Shown here one piece after another: positions 26,418 through 35,113 of a DNA stretch of 64,000 nt. How positions within the stretch are numbered: position 1 is the stretch's first letter; each line of letters starts with the position of its first letter. The stretch covers positions 64,001-128,000 of the forward strand of contig JAUVZD010000008.1 of NCBI GenBank assembly GCA_030602715.1, read 5' to 3'. Both the position numbers and the translations under genes were made by a program. The DNA comes from Candidatus Coatesiibacteriota bacterium (lineage in GTDB: Bacteria; RBG-13-66-14; B26-G2; JAUVZD01). The notes under the pieces are model-generated. The model was given only the letters and a program-made list of their open reading frames with translations, was not told the DNA's origin and did not search any database.

Positions 26418-26494
26418 GCCAGAAGTCCCTTGATAAATATAGAATTCAAATTTGGCTAATTTGCGCCGTCCGAAGAACAAGTATATATACTTAC

Positions 26495-26531
26495 CCCTTC
26501 TTAGCGTTAATTATCGCTGGAAGGGTTTTTT
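26495..26531 (+). terminator. Rho-independent terminator
   Basis: CCCTT...AAGGG stem with an inner AGCG/CGCT pair, followed by six T residues (26526-26531). It ends the exported-protein gene. Confidence 0.65.
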
Positions 26532-26622
26532 GTCGCCGACTCATCCCTTAAACCGCTAGAAAAATCCTGTGGGAAAGTGTACAATTTCCAGGGCCGTTTT
26601 AACCACCGGGCGTCCCCAGGCA

Positions 26623-27045
26623 ATGGTGAGTGCCTGCCTGGCCGGCTATTCAAGTCGTTACGACGCCACCTCCAGGCTGATACCCTTTTTCAGCCAGGGG
26701 GTTGTCCTGGGATACTTCCTGCCCATATGCCCGGAGATGTGGGCCGGTTGGTCGGCTCCCCGGCTCAAAGTATCCATCCTCGGCGGAAACGGCAGGGATC
26801 TCCTCGCCGGAAGGGGAAGGCTGATAGATGAAGCTGGACTGGACCTGACCGGTGAACTTCTCCTGGCGGTGAGCATGATATTATATAATTATCGTAATAG
26901 GCTTCCCCCGATAGCCTATCTCAAGGAGGGGAGTCCCAGTTGCGGGGTATCCGATTGCGGAATGGGGCACGAAGGCGTATCCGGTCCGGGTCTCTTTTCC
27001 GCAGCTTTATCGGCTTGTGGAGTTCAGTTGGTGGGCGTAGAATAG
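26623..27045 (+). CDS. DUF523 family protein
   Basis: About 140 residues. It has the DUF523 signature: start MVSACLAGYSSRYDA, PICPEMWAG, and the cysteine-rich LKEGSPSCGVSDCG. The molecular function is unknown; the conserved cysteines suggest metal or Fe-S binding. I start at ATG 26623, where family homology begins, and not at the upstream codon 26569, although there is only a weak AGG before it. The gene is followed by tsaD after 14 bases, and the pair is probably cotranscribed. Confidence 0.8.
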   Translation: MVSACLAGYSSRYDATSRLIPFFSQGVVLGYFLPICPEMWAGWSAPRLKVSILGGNGRDLLAGRGRLIDEAGLDLTGELLLAVSMILYNYRNRLPPIAYLKEGSPSCGVSDCGMGHEGVSGPGLFSAALSACGVQLVGVE

Positions 27046-27059
27046 AAAAAGGAAAAGTA

Positions 27060-28121
27060 ATGTCCCCCCCAAACCATATCTTGGGAATAGACACCTCCTG
27101 CGATGACACCGCCTGTGGGCTGGTAACCACCGAAGGCGTAATACTTAGCAATATCGTCGCCAGTCAGGTGGAGGAACACGCGCCTTTCGGCGGGGTGGTG
27201 CCGGAGATCGCCGCCCGCAGTCATCTAGAAGCTCTCCCCTGGGTGGTGGAGAGGGCTCTCTCTCCGCTCGGTGGAGAATGGGATGAGGTGGATGCGGTTG
27301 CGGTTACTTATGGTCCGGGATTGGTCGGCTCTCTGCTGGCAGGTATCTCCTACGCCAAGGGACTGTCCCTGGCAAGCGGGAAGCCCCTGATAGGCATCAA
27401 TCACCTGGAGGCTCACGTCTCCTCCGCCCTGATTAGCGAGGAGTGCCCCCCGCAACCGTTGGTAGCCTTGGTGGTGTCCGGTGGTCACACTATTTTAGCT
27501 CTGGTGGAGGATGATGGCGGTTTTGAACTTCTGGGGGGAACTCGTGACGATGCCTGCGGGGAGGCGTTTGATAAGGTGGCAAAGTTGCTAGGGTTGGGCT
27601 ATCCCGGCGGACCGGCGATTGAGAAGATAGCCGACCAGACAGGTGAGCCAGCCAAAAAAGGCGAGTGGGTGGAGTTTCCTCGCCCTATGAAGGATAGGGG
27701 GGAGCTGGACTTCAGCTTCAGCGGATTGAAGACCGCCGTGGCAAATTATGTCCGTGGTCTCTCCCCACCTGAGAGGGAGAGGGAGCTTGCGGCAATAGTG
27801 CGGGGCTTCCAGGAGGCGGCTGTAGATGTGCTGATGATAAAGCTACGGCAGGCGCTTTTGAGGACGAAAACTCCGGGGTTCATCGTCGTGGGTGGTGTGG
27901 CTGCCAACCGAAGGCTGAGGGAGCTTGCTGGGGCTCTGGCGGAGGAGATGGAGATTTCCCATTATATTCCCCCACCTGAGCTGTGCACGGATAACGGGGC
28001 TATGGTGGCAGCCGCCGCCAGAGAAAAACTGAGGAAGGGTGAATACGCCTCCCTTGATTTGGCTGCCTATCCCAATCTGGAGCTGGGGCAGAAGCCAAGC
28101 CCCGCTTTATTCAGCAGATGA
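27060..28121 (+). CDS. tsaD: tRNA N6-adenosine threonylcarbamoyltransferase TsaD
   Basis: 353 residues. ASKHA-fold motifs: LGIDTSCDDTACGLV at the N-terminus, the metal-binding INHLEAHVSSAL (HX3H), VSGGHTIL, DDACGEAFDKVAKLLGLGYPGGP and GGVAANRRLR. It transfers the threonylcarbamoyl group to A37 of ANN-decoding tRNAs, working with TsaB and TsaE, which lie 22 kb away at 49296-50526. The start is ATG 27060 (MSPPNHILGIDTS) after AAAAAGGAAAAG; an upstream in-frame start at 26940 would run through the DUF523 gene and is rejected. A terminator follows at 28146. Confidence 0.95.
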   Translation: MSPPNHILGIDTSCDDTACGLVTTEGVILSNIVASQVEEHAPFGGVVPEIAARSHLEALPWVVERALSPLGGEWDEVDAVAVTYGPGLVGSLLAGISYAKGLSLASGKPLIGINHLEAHVSSALISEECPPQPLVALVVSGGHTILALVEDDGGFELLGGTRDDACGEAFDKVAKLLGLGYPGGPAIEKIADQTGEPAKKGEWVEFPRPMKDRGELDFSFSGLKTAVANYVRGLSPPERERELAAIVRGFQEAAVDVLMIKLRQALLRTKTPGFIVVGGVAANRRLRELAGALAEEMEISHYIPPPELCTDNGAMVAAAAREKLRKGEYASLDLAAYPNLELGQKPSPALFSR

Positions 28122-28145
28122 GCGGAAAGAAGACTTGAAAAAGCG

Positions 28146-28172
28146 AACCCCGCCATGGCGGGGTTTCTTTTT
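28146..28172 (+). terminator. Terminator of tsaD
   Basis: Palindrome AACCCCGC-CATG-GCGGGGTT followed by TCTTTTT. Confidence 0.75.
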
Positions 28173-28227
28173 ACCTTCTGATAATTTATTCTATTGAGAG
28201 GAAGAGCGGGAGTTAGTAAATATGGTT

Positions 28228-29214
28228 CTATTCTACATAGGGGGAGAAGCGGGAAGCTCCCCCGCCGTTGGTGCCAAACCACTTGATGTTCTTGGTGGTG
28301 CACAGAGCGGAGTTGATGCCGGAGACGAGGGGACCGTCATCCTGACCGGGACCGTAAATTCTCCAGTCGGTGCCGTTCTCAAAGCGGTTTACGCCGCCGT
28401 TTAGGGTGGCGAACCACATGGGGTCGCCGTCGTTATCGGCGCAGATTCCGCTCACCGCACTGTCGCTCAGACCGCTGTCCTGGGGGGTGTAACTGGTGAA
28501 AGTTCCCCCCTCATATTTGCTGGCTCCTCCGTTGGTGCCGAACCAGATGGCTTCCCCCAGAGGATAGGCACAGAATACCTGGTTGTTCACCAGACCATCG
28601 CCTACGGTAAACACCTGCCAGTCGTCCGGCGGGGTGAAGATGGCTGCTCCGCTGTTGGTGGCGATGATTATCTTGTTGTTGCTTACCACGACGATGTCCC
28701 AGATGATGTCGCTGGGCAGGTCGCTGTTGCCGGTATCATATGTGGTCGCCGAAACCGAGGGGACAAATCTGCAGATGCCGGCGTCTGCGGTGCCCACCCA
28801 GGCGGTGTTTGCATCCTCCAGACTGATGGTGTTTATCTCGTTTGAAGGCAAGCCGTCGGCGGTGGTGTAGGTGGTGATTGTGCTACCATCGTAAATTGCT
28901 AAGCCGTCATCGGTTCCCAGCCACAGCCTTCCATCGTCACCACAGACCAGGCAGAGGACTACATCCGAGGGCAGACCGTCAGCGGTGGTGAGATTTGCGA
29001 AGGTGGCGTCGGCTAAGAAGTGGGAGGCACCTTCATAGGTGGCAAGCCAGATGGTGCCGTCGGTAGCCTCGTCAGCATCAAAGACCAGGTTGGAGGCAAG
29101 TCCGTCGGTGGTGGTGAAGTTGAACCACACCCCCTCAATGCTTATACCCGACTCACCGCAGGATAGCAAAATTAGAATCGCAATTAAGGTGAATAGGGCT
29201 AGGATTCTCCGCAT
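28228..29214 (-). CDS. Two-component-regulator-type beta-propeller lipoprotein
   Basis: 328 residues. A lipoprotein signal peptide ends at LILLSCGES (lipobox LLSC). The rest is a run of about seven propeller blades of the Reg_prop type: repeated units such as TTADGLPSDVVLCLV-GRLWLGTDDGLAIYDG and TTADGLPSNEINTIS. Such propellers normally form the sensor of hybrid histidine kinases; here no kinase follows, so it is a free lipid-anchored propeller. GGAGG is five bases before ATG 29214, and a TTTACT-16-TAAAAT promoter lies upstream. Its role is unknown. Confidence 0.75.
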   Translation of the reverse strand: MRRILALFTLIAILILLSCGESGISIEGVWFNFTTTDGLASNLVFDADEATDGTIWLATYEGASHFLADATFANLTTADGLPSDVVLCLVCGDDGRLWLGTDDGLAIYDGSTITTYTTADGLPSNEINTISLEDANTAWVGTADAGICRFVPSVSATTYDTGNSDLPSDIIWDIVVVSNNKIIIATNSGAAIFTPPDDWQVFTVGDGLVNNQVFCAYPLGEAIWFGTNGGASKYEGGTFTSYTPQDSGLSDSAVSGICADNDGDPMWFATLNGGVNRFENGTDWRIYGPGQDDGPLVSGINSALCTTKNIKWFGTNGGGASRFSPYVE

Positions 29215-29275
29215 CTCTACCTCCAGGGACTTAACGGTAGTTTTTGCTTAATTTTATCATAAAAATATCTAAAGT

Positions 29276-29302
29276 AAACCCCCATCAAAGGATGGGGGTT
29301 CG
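29276..29302 (-). terminator. Terminator of the slipin gene
   Basis: Stem AACCCCCATC / GATGGGGGTT with a 4-base loop; on the minus strand TTTACTTTAGATATTTTT follows. The stop codon of the slipin gene is 20 bases upstream. Confidence 0.6.
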
Positions 29303-29322
29303 GTATGCTTCCCGATTTGCTT

Positions 29323-30111
29323 TTACTTTTTCTCGCCCTGCTTTTTGAAATAGGATAGAAACGGCTCTAACATGTCTATGGGGAAGGGGAAGATGGTGGT
29401 GGAGTTGTTCTCGGCGGCTATCTCGCTGAGAGTTTGCAAGTATCGTAGTTGCATTGCTGCGGGATGTCTTCCAATGATGGCTGCGGCTTCAGCAAGGCGC
29501 TCCGCCGCTTGATACTCACCCTCGGCGTTGATAATCTTCGCCCGACGCTCACGCTCGGTCTCCGCCTGCTTTGCCATAACCCGCACCATATCCGGCGGCA
29601 GGTCAACATTCTTGACCTCCACGGTTGAGACTTTGACCCCCCAGGGTTCGGTCATCTTGTCCAGGATGTTTTGTAGCTCCATGTTGATCTTATCACGTTC
29701 AGCGAGCAGGTCGTCCATATCGTGCTGTCCTAAAACGGAGCGCAGGGTGGTCTGTGACAACTGGCTGGTGGCGAAGAGATAGTTCTCCACCTCCACCACC
29801 GCCTTGTTGGGGTCCAGGACTCGGAAATAGACCACGGCGCTCACCTTAACCGAAACATTGTCCCGGGTGATGACATCCTGTACGGGCACATCCAGGGTCA
29901 CGATGCGCAAGCTGATTTTTACCATCTTATCAATAATGGGGATGAGGATTATCAAACCGGGACCGCGCACGGAGATCAGCCGTCCCAGGCGGAATATTAC
30001 CCCACGTTCGTACTCCCGAAGGACCTTTATCGCCGACATCAAAAGAAAGAGAACTACTATGCCGATGGCGGAACAGCATAATAGTTTGTTCAAGTCAAAT
30101 AGTTGCTCCAT
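29323..30111 (-). CDS. SPFH/stomatin-family protein (slipin)
   Basis: 262 residues. A membrane helix near the N-terminus ([17 protein letters not shown]) is followed by the SPFH domain: [53 protein letters not shown] and a coiled-coil [20 protein letters not shown]. Slipins organise membrane microdomains and partner with NfeD proteases; both NfeD forms are encoded directly upstream. ATG 30111 is chosen because GGAGG lies eight bases before it. The gene ends the PPC-NfeD-NfeD-slipin operon. Confidence 0.92.
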   Translation of the reverse strand: MEQLFDLNKLLCCSAIGIVVLFLLMSAIKVLREYERGVIFRLGRLISVRGPGLIILIPIIDKMVKISLRIVTLDVPVQDVITRDNVSVKVSAVVYFRVLDPNKAVVEVENYLFATSQLSQTTLRSVLGQHDMDDLLAERDKINMELQNILDKMTEPWGVKVSTVEVKNVDLPPDMVRVMAKQAETERERRAKIINAEGEYQAAERLAEAAAIIGRHPAAMQLRYLQTLSEIAAENNSTTIFPFPIDMLEPFLSYFKKQGEKK

Positions 30112-30179
30112 TTTGAAGACCTCCATGAATATTGGTAAGTTGTTTTTTGGCGAGATGGTTCTTAAAGGTATTTGGTTTT

Positions 30180-30461
30180 CTACTGGGTCGCTTCCACAAC
30201 CAAAATCATATCTCTAATCGCACGGACCACCACCTGACTGCCGGAGGGAATCTCATCCTTGGAGACCGCTATCCACAACTCACCGGCCACAAAAGCTTTC
30301 CCGCCCTTCGGGTTTATGGTGGTGCGGGCAATGCCTGTCTTGCCCTCCATTCCCTCCTGACCGGTGGTTATGCGCTTCCTCTGGGCTAACAGACCGATGA
30401 TTATGAACAGAATGGAGAGGAGGATGATGAATGAGATGACAAATATGGTTTCAAAAAGCAC
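30180..30461 (-). CDS. Short NfeD-type protein (NfeD OB-fold)
   Basis: 93 residues: one N-terminal membrane helix ([20 protein letters not shown]) and an OB-fold domain typical of NfeD C-termini ([27 protein letters not shown], ending [14 protein letters not shown]). It lacks the protease domain. It probably anchors the slipin partner in the membrane. The same OB-fold recurs at the end of the long NfeD encoded immediately upstream, so the short form looks like a duplicated C-terminal domain. Confidence 0.85.
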   Translation of the reverse strand: MLFETIFVISFIILLSILFIIIGLLAQRKRITTGQEGMEGKTGIARTTINPKGGKAFVAGELWIAVSKDEIPSGSQVVVRAIRDMILVVEATQ

Positions 30462-30470
30462 GATTCATTC

Positions 30471-31853
30471 CTAAAGGATGTATTTACGAAAGAATCCCTT
30501 CTTCTTCGGTCGGGGGACTTCGTCGCCGGTGAAGGGGACGACGGATACGATCATACCCTCTTTGGCGGAGACCACCACTTTATTTCCACGGGGGATGTTT
30601 TGCTCACTACGAGCCTGCCAAAGTTCGCCGTGAATGAATGCCTTGCCCACAGTGTGGGTGATTACCGTCTTAGCCTCGCCGACCTTACCCAACATGCCTT
30701 CGTCGCCGGTGGTCGGTTTGCACCGCTGGGCTCTCAGCGCCAGAGAGACGGCGAACATGAAGAAAGCAGTGGTCATAAGCACCGCCGGCAATATCACCCA
30801 CCAGGATATGCGCAGATAGGGCACCGGAGATTCAATAAGCATCACCGAGCCGAGAAAGAAGGATATAGCTCCCCCGATGGCAAGTAAACCGTGGCTGGTG
30901 ACCTTTATCTCGGCGATGAAGAGGATGACGGAAAAGATGATTAAAAAGAGCCCGGCATAGTTTATGGAGAATGTGTGCAGGGCAAATAAGCCCAGTACGA
31001 GCAGGATAGCCCCCGCTACTCCGGGGAAGATGGCACCCGGATTGGACAGCTCAAAGAACAGACCGTAGAAGCCCAGGATGAGCATAAGGTAGGCTATATT
31101 GGGATCGGATATGACCGCCAGGAATTGATTGCGCAGGCTCATCTTCAGCTCTTTGACGGCGCTGTCTGCAGTCTTTAGAATCACTTCGCCGTCGGAGGTT
31201 TTTACCACCAGGCCGTCTATCTTGGAGAGGAGGTCGTTGACATCGCCGGCAATGAACTCAATGACATCCATCTCCAGAGCCTTCTCCTCGCCCAGGGAGG
31301 AGCCTTTGGTTACCGATTCCACCGCCCATTGGGCATTGCGGTTGCGTTCCAGGGCGAGAGATTCCATATATGAGGCGGCATCGTTCATCATCTTCTGCTT
31401 CAGGGTCTTATCCACGTCCCCACCGCCCGTGCCCATGGTTACCGGGGAGGCGGCGCCGATGGAGGTGGAGGGAGCCATAGCTATCACATGGCTGGCCATG
31501 GCGATAAAACAGCCGGCGGAAGCGGCCCGGCTGCCCCTGGGGGAAACATAGGTGATGACCGGCACCTTGCTGGCTAAGATGGCTTTGATTATCTCCCGCA
31601 TTGATTTGTCCAGCCCTCCGGGAGTATCCATCTGCAAAATCAAGCAGACCGCCCCGTCCTCGCTGGCTTTGTTGATGCCGTCTTTGATGTGGTCGGTCAT
31701 CACCGGGCCGATTACCCCCTCCACTTTGAGCAGGTCAACATGGTTGGGCTCCTCCTTCATCACATCGGCAATGAGGGCGAGGGGCAGGAGAAGCGCGCCT
31801 AAAAGGACCGAAAGCAGGCTTACCAGGCGAAAAATCTTATGGACCGCTCTCAT
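30471..31853 (-). CDS. Long NfeD / membrane-bound ClpP-class serine protease
   Basis: 460 residues. After a signal anchor there is a ClpP-like protease domain: MDTPGGLDKSMREI, the nucleophile in SRAASAGCFIAMA, and a catalytic lysine within DKTLKQKMMNDAASY. Four to five membrane helices follow (about 235-380), then an OB-fold (GMLGKVGEAKTVITHTVGKA). This matches the 1510-N type protease that cleaves stomatin C-termini. The slipin substrate is encoded two genes downstream. The start follows the PPC gene by three bases. Confidence 0.92.
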   Translation of the reverse strand: MRAVHKIFRLVSLLSVLLGALLLPLALIADVMKEEPNHVDLLKVEGVIGPVMTDHIKDGINKASEDGAVCLILQMDTPGGLDKSMREIIKAILASKVPVITYVSPRGSRAASAGCFIAMASHVIAMAPSTSIGAASPVTMGTGGGDVDKTLKQKMMNDAASYMESLALERNRNAQWAVESVTKGSSLGEEKALEMDVIEFIAGDVNDLLSKIDGLVVKTSDGEVILKTADSAVKELKMSLRNQFLAVISDPNIAYLMLILGFYGLFFELSNPGAIFPGVAGAILLVLGLFALHTFSINYAGLFLIIFSVILFIAEIKVTSHGLLAIGGAISFFLGSVMLIESPVPYLRISWWVILPAVLMTTAFFMFAVSLALRAQRCKPTTGDEGMLGKVGEAKTVITHTVGKAFIHGELWQARSEQNIPRGNKVVVSAKEGMIVSVVPFTGDEVPRPKKKGFFRKYIL

Positions 31854-31856
31854 CGT

Positions 31857-32297
31857 TCAGGACTCCTTGAATTTCCACAGGGGAAGCCCGGTGTCCTTCT
31901 CCAGGTGGCGACGGAGGGGTTCTCCCTCATACGGTTCTATGGTCAACTCAGCGACGACCACAATAGTCCCCGGCAGTAGATGACCGCCGAAGGCAACGCC
32001 TTCTCGGTTGCCGACGACAACATGGGCGTGGACGAAGGGTTTGCCGTCCCGTATGGAGATATTGCCGTTCAGGTTGACCAGTTCATGGTAATCGTTCAGG
32101 AGGATACGTTCATAGACCTGGGTTTCAAAGTTGTAGAATCCGATGACCGCAGGGTTAACCGCCCCTATACCGCTAATGTGTCCGGAGGTGAGATTCAGCT
32201 CTTCCGCAAGCTGATTTAGAGCTTCCTGCAGGTCGTTTCCGGCGGTGATGCGAGCCATGATGGGAGACGGACTTTGAAATCTACGGTATTTGAACAT
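31857..32297 (-). CDS. PPC/DUF296-domain protein
   Basis: 146 residues forming one PPC (plants and prokaryotes conserved) domain: GNDLQEALNQLAEELNL, GHISGIGAVNPAVIGFYN, and HAHVVVGNREGVAFGGHLLPG with the metal-binding histidines seen in the prokaryotic trimeric members. Bacterial members are of unknown function; plant versions attach to AT-hook DNA-binding domains, and none is seen here. It begins the operon with the NfeD and slipin genes. Confidence 0.88.
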   Translation of the reverse strand: MFKYRRFQSPSPIMARITAGNDLQEALNQLAEELNLTSGHISGIGAVNPAVIGFYNFETQVYERILLNDYHELVNLNGNISIRDGKPFVHAHVVVGNREGVAFGGHLLPGTIVVVAELTIEPYEGEPLRRHLEKDTGLPLWKFKES

Positions 32298-32334
32298 CTC
32301 TATTTTAATGCTCTAGGTAGCGAGGAAAGAAGAC

Positions 32335-32354
32335 GGGGAAACTTAAGTTTCCCC
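32335..32354 (-). terminator. Hairpin after the PH-like membrane protein gene
   Basis: Palindrome GGGGAAAC-TTAA-GTTTCCCC; the minus strand continues GTCTTCTTTCC. It is a plausible but weak terminator 42 bases after the stop at 32396. Confidence 0.5.
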
Positions 32355-32395
32355 CAAATCATAGCATATCTATTGGGAAATTCTTGAAAAATCGT

Positions 32396-32890
32396 CTAAA
32401 CAATACTTTTTCCCTTGCCTTTAGCCATCTCAATTATATTGATAAATTCCTTTGGTTGGGAGACATATAGGCAACGGTAAGCACCGAACTCTTTATCCTT
32501 TTGAATCAGAAGTTTTTCGCCATACTTGATGGTGGTGATCACATCCAGGTTGGCGAACTTTTTGTCTTTGTCCTCGCCGTCGGCAAACTCCACACTAACT
32601 ACTTCACCGATAGGGACCTCAACGATGTTCTTTCTTCCCAGAGTGCGAACGAAACGTCGGTTGGTGATGCTGTAGAAATCCCTTGAAAACCAGAGATAGA
32701 TGGAAAAGGCTATGGGGATTAAACCAAGCAGGGAGAAGACCAGGGCATTGAACCAGAACATTCCTATTATGCAACCGAACAGGGCAACAGCGCAGATGAT
32801 GAGAGGGACTTTGACCGAACTGATGTGTTGGTATTCGGAATATAATTTATTCTCTGTATCTGGAGTCATCTTAAGGATTTTTTTCGCCAT
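32396..32890 (-). CDS. Membrane protein with PH-like domain
   Basis: 164 residues. Two adjacent membrane helices (about 28-70: VPLIICAVALFGCIIGMFWF and VFSLLGLIPIAFSIYLWF) precede a domain beginning RDFYSITNRRFVRTLGRKN, which resembles bacterial PH (YdbT/YokE) domains. No specific function can be read. A consensus promoter lies about 100 bases upstream (32982-33010) and AGGAG precedes the ATG at a long 12-base spacing. Confidence 0.6.
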   Translation of the reverse strand: MAKKILKMTPDTENKLYSEYQHISSVKVPLIICAVALFGCIIGMFWFNALVFSLLGLIPIAFSIYLWFSRDFYSITNRRFVRTLGRKNIVEVPIGEVVSVEFADGEDKDKKFANLDVITTIKYGEKLLIQKDKEFGAYRCLYVSQPKEFINIIEMAKGKGKSIV

Positions 32891-32981
32891 CTCTTCAGCT
32901 GTCTCCTTTTCAATGTTGGATAGGTGCTTTCTCAGCTTTTCGATTTCTTATGCCTTTGGCGGGAACAATAACATCATATTT

Positions 32982-33010
32982 ATTTTACCCTATTGCCCTC
33001 CCCCTGTCAA
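32982..33010 (-). promoter_or_regulatory. Near-consensus sigma-70 promoter
   Basis: Minus strand: TTGACA (33010-33005), spacer 17, TAAAAT (32987-32982), serving the PH-like membrane protein gene. Confidence 0.7.
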
Positions 33011-33037
33011 GTAGGTATATCACAATAAAACGACCCT

Positions 33038-34957
33038 TCACTGGGGGTATAACTCACGGCACAGTCCCAGAAATTCCTCTATGAAGACCGCCAGTTTTAC
33101 CTTGCCCCATTCGGGCTTCTTCTTGCCGGGATTCATCTTCTTGTATTTCAATTCCACCTGGTAGGAGGATATATTAATTTTAGAATAGACCCACTCGTCC
33201 AGTAGTTTCACCGCCAGCAGGCATTGGGCTAACCTGGTCTCACTTAAAGGCTCCCAGGCGGAAGCCTTCTCTTCGCTGGCATCAATGGAGTGGCGGAGTA
33301 GCTCCACCTCCCAGCGACTGACGGTGAAACCTTCTATGAGCGAAAGACCCGCCAGATATTCAATTGTCTCGGAGGAGGTGATCAGTCCTTCGGCGTCCCC
33401 GACATCAATTTTGTCGGTATTCAGCCGGTCGTGATTATAACTGAATATCAAGTGCGATGGGGGATAGTCCACAGGGGTCTGAGGAGGACCGAAGTAGGGG
33501 TGCCAGCGCAGATACCATTCCTTGGAATAGTTCAGTCCCGGTGGAGAGCTCCTGTCGCTTAAAAGCATCTGCTGGAGATTATATAGGTATAAAGGTCTAT
33601 CCTTGATCATATCGTTGTAGGAGAAGAGGGAGAAGCCCTCCGCTCCACTTTCCCGCACTTCCTCAATTTCAGCTACGATTGTTTTCTCGTCCTTCAGATA
33701 GGAGCCCAAGCCCATATAGGCGCATCCGCCGACCTCTTCAATCTGCTCATAGAGTTCGGTCAGCCTTCCGTAAGGCATGTCCCAGTATGCCATAGGACAG
33801 AGCAAATCCACCCAGCCCTCAGCCGCCCAACGGAGCCAGTCCTGACCTACATAGCGATAGGCGTGGGAGGGGTCAGCCCACACGGCGGCGGAGAGGATAC
33901 ATTCCGGTCGGCTTACCGCCATCTGCAGGGATACTTTGCGCACCACCTCGTCCACAGCATTCGCCCGGAAGGCATACCACTGCAGAAGATGGATATCCAA
34001 CCAGAGATGGGCTAGATTCGCCGTCGGGTCATCGCTCAGATTCCAATATGCCAGCTCTATCGGGTCAACGGAAAACATCTCCTGAAACCTCTCTCTTTCA
34101 TGAGGTCCGTATCCAAATTTGATATTGGGAAAGCGGATGAAATCCAGATGGATGCCGTCAATGGAGTAATTATCCAGTATCTCCTGCACCACTTCGCAGA
34201 TGTAGTCGCCGACCCGGGGATAGAATGGGTTGAGGTAGAGCCCTTCGGAGTCGTTGGCTTTGAGCTCGTCCCGGGTATAATCCCACTGACTGCGCAGGTC
34301 CCTACCTACCAGGACCCACTCGGGTCGGCTCTGGAGGATGTGCTCCTCAGCCATTTCATAATCGTAGCCGGGTGCGCCGTAGAGGACATTGAGCCAGGCG
34401 TGGACCTGCAAGCCCTTGCGATGTGCCAGGAATATCACCATCTGCAGGGGGTCGGCGTCATCCGGCCACAGACCCAGGGAGAAGGGACGGGGTTCTGTTG
34501 TGGATAGGTAGTAGGCGTCGCCTGCGCCCCGCACCTGAACGAAGAGGGTGTTGAAGTTTGCCGCTTCCGCTTCCTCTACCAGCCTAACGATGGATTCGGT
34601 GGAAGTGAGAGCCTTCCGACAGACCCATAGGGCTCGCCCCTCCACCCAAACATCTTCCGTCTCCGGAAAGACCGAAGGGAGGGATATGGGGATTATGGAG
34701 TATTCCGGCAGGGGGGAGTAGAGAGGTTTGTCCTCCAGCTGGTAGAGCTTCTGGGAATAGAACAGCAGTTCTTGGGGTGAATATGTTTCGCTAAGCGATG
34801 GGGCGATTGTGTCTGTGGAGGTGGGGTTCTGATTGTTGTCTTCATTCTCACATCCGCTTTTGATATTGGAGGACGAGCTACCAGGGCAGATTATAAAAAT
34901 GTGTGCCAGGGCGAACACAAGAAGGATATATATCCAATGTTTAAATCCTGTCCTCAA
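33038..34957 (-). CDS. GHL10/DUF187-type glycosyl hydrolase-like exported protein
   Basis: 639 residues. A hydrophobic signal (HWIYILLVFALAHIFIIC) leads to a TIM-barrel of the GHL10 family: EGRALWVCRKALTSTE, NFNTLFVQVRGAGDAYY, GLQVHAWLNVLYGA, YSIDGIHLDFIRFPN with its catalytic-region acid, and LCPMAYWDM near the end. The C-terminal 130 residues are unassigned. Members (YngK, FenI-like) act on cell-wall or exopolysaccharide; the substrate is unknown. The start is TTG 34957 with GGGAG ten bases before, and a TTGCCA-17-TACAAT promoter lies upstream. Confidence 0.8.
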   Translation of the reverse strand: MRTGFKHWIYILLVFALAHIFIICPGSSSSNIKSGCENEDNNQNPTSTDTIAPSLSETYSPQELLFYSQKLYQLEDKPLYSPLPEYSIIPISLPSVFPETEDVWVEGRALWVCRKALTSTESIVRLVEEAEAANFNTLFVQVRGAGDAYYLSTTEPRPFSLGLWPDDADPLQMVIFLAHRKGLQVHAWLNVLYGAPGYDYEMAEEHILQSRPEWVLVGRDLRSQWDYTRDELKANDSEGLYLNPFYPRVGDYICEVVQEILDNYSIDGIHLDFIRFPNIKFGYGPHERERFQEMFSVDPIELAYWNLSDDPTANLAHLWLDIHLLQWYAFRANAVDEVVRKVSLQMAVSRPECILSAAVWADPSHAYRYVGQDWLRWAAEGWVDLLCPMAYWDMPYGRLTELYEQIEEVGGCAYMGLGSYLKDEKTIVAEIEEVRESGAEGFSLFSYNDMIKDRPLYLYNLQQMLLSDRSSPPGLNYSKEWYLRWHPYFGPPQTPVDYPPSHLIFSYNHDRLNTDKIDVGDAEGLITSSETIEYLAGLSLIEGFTVSRWEVELLRHSIDASEEKASAWEPLSETRLAQCLLAVKLLDEWVYSKINISSYQVELKYKKMNPGKKKPEWGKVKLAVFIEEFLGLCRELYPQ

Positions 34958-34993
34958 TTCTGAAATCTCCCGGAGTTTATTTATTCAGTATTA

Positions 34994-35022
34994 ATTGTAA
35001 CACGAAGATGGGATTATGGCAA
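34994..35022 (-). promoter_or_regulatory. Sigma-70-type promoter of the GHL10 gene
   Basis: Minus strand: TTGCCA (35022-35017), spacer 17, TACAAT (34999-34994). Confidence 0.6.
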
Positions 35023-35068
35023 GATTGCCGCTGGGTGTTTTTTGCAGGGATTAAGAGAGATGAAGAAA

Positions 35069-35091
35069 GGGGGTAGCCAAAGGCTACCCCC
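35069..35091 (-). terminator. Terminator of the OmpA/TSP3 gene
   Basis: Perfect 10-bp stem GGGGGTAGCC / GGCTACCCCC with a 3-base loop; on the minus strand TTTCTTC follows. It lies 23 bases after the stop. Confidence 0.75.
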
Positions 35092-35113
35092 TTAATCGGC
35101 TTATGTCGGGTGA

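Noticed and set aside
26940-27059. Upstream in-frame extension of tsaD
   Set aside because: It runs inside the DUF523 gene in another frame; TsaD homology begins at ATG 27060 with a ribosome site.
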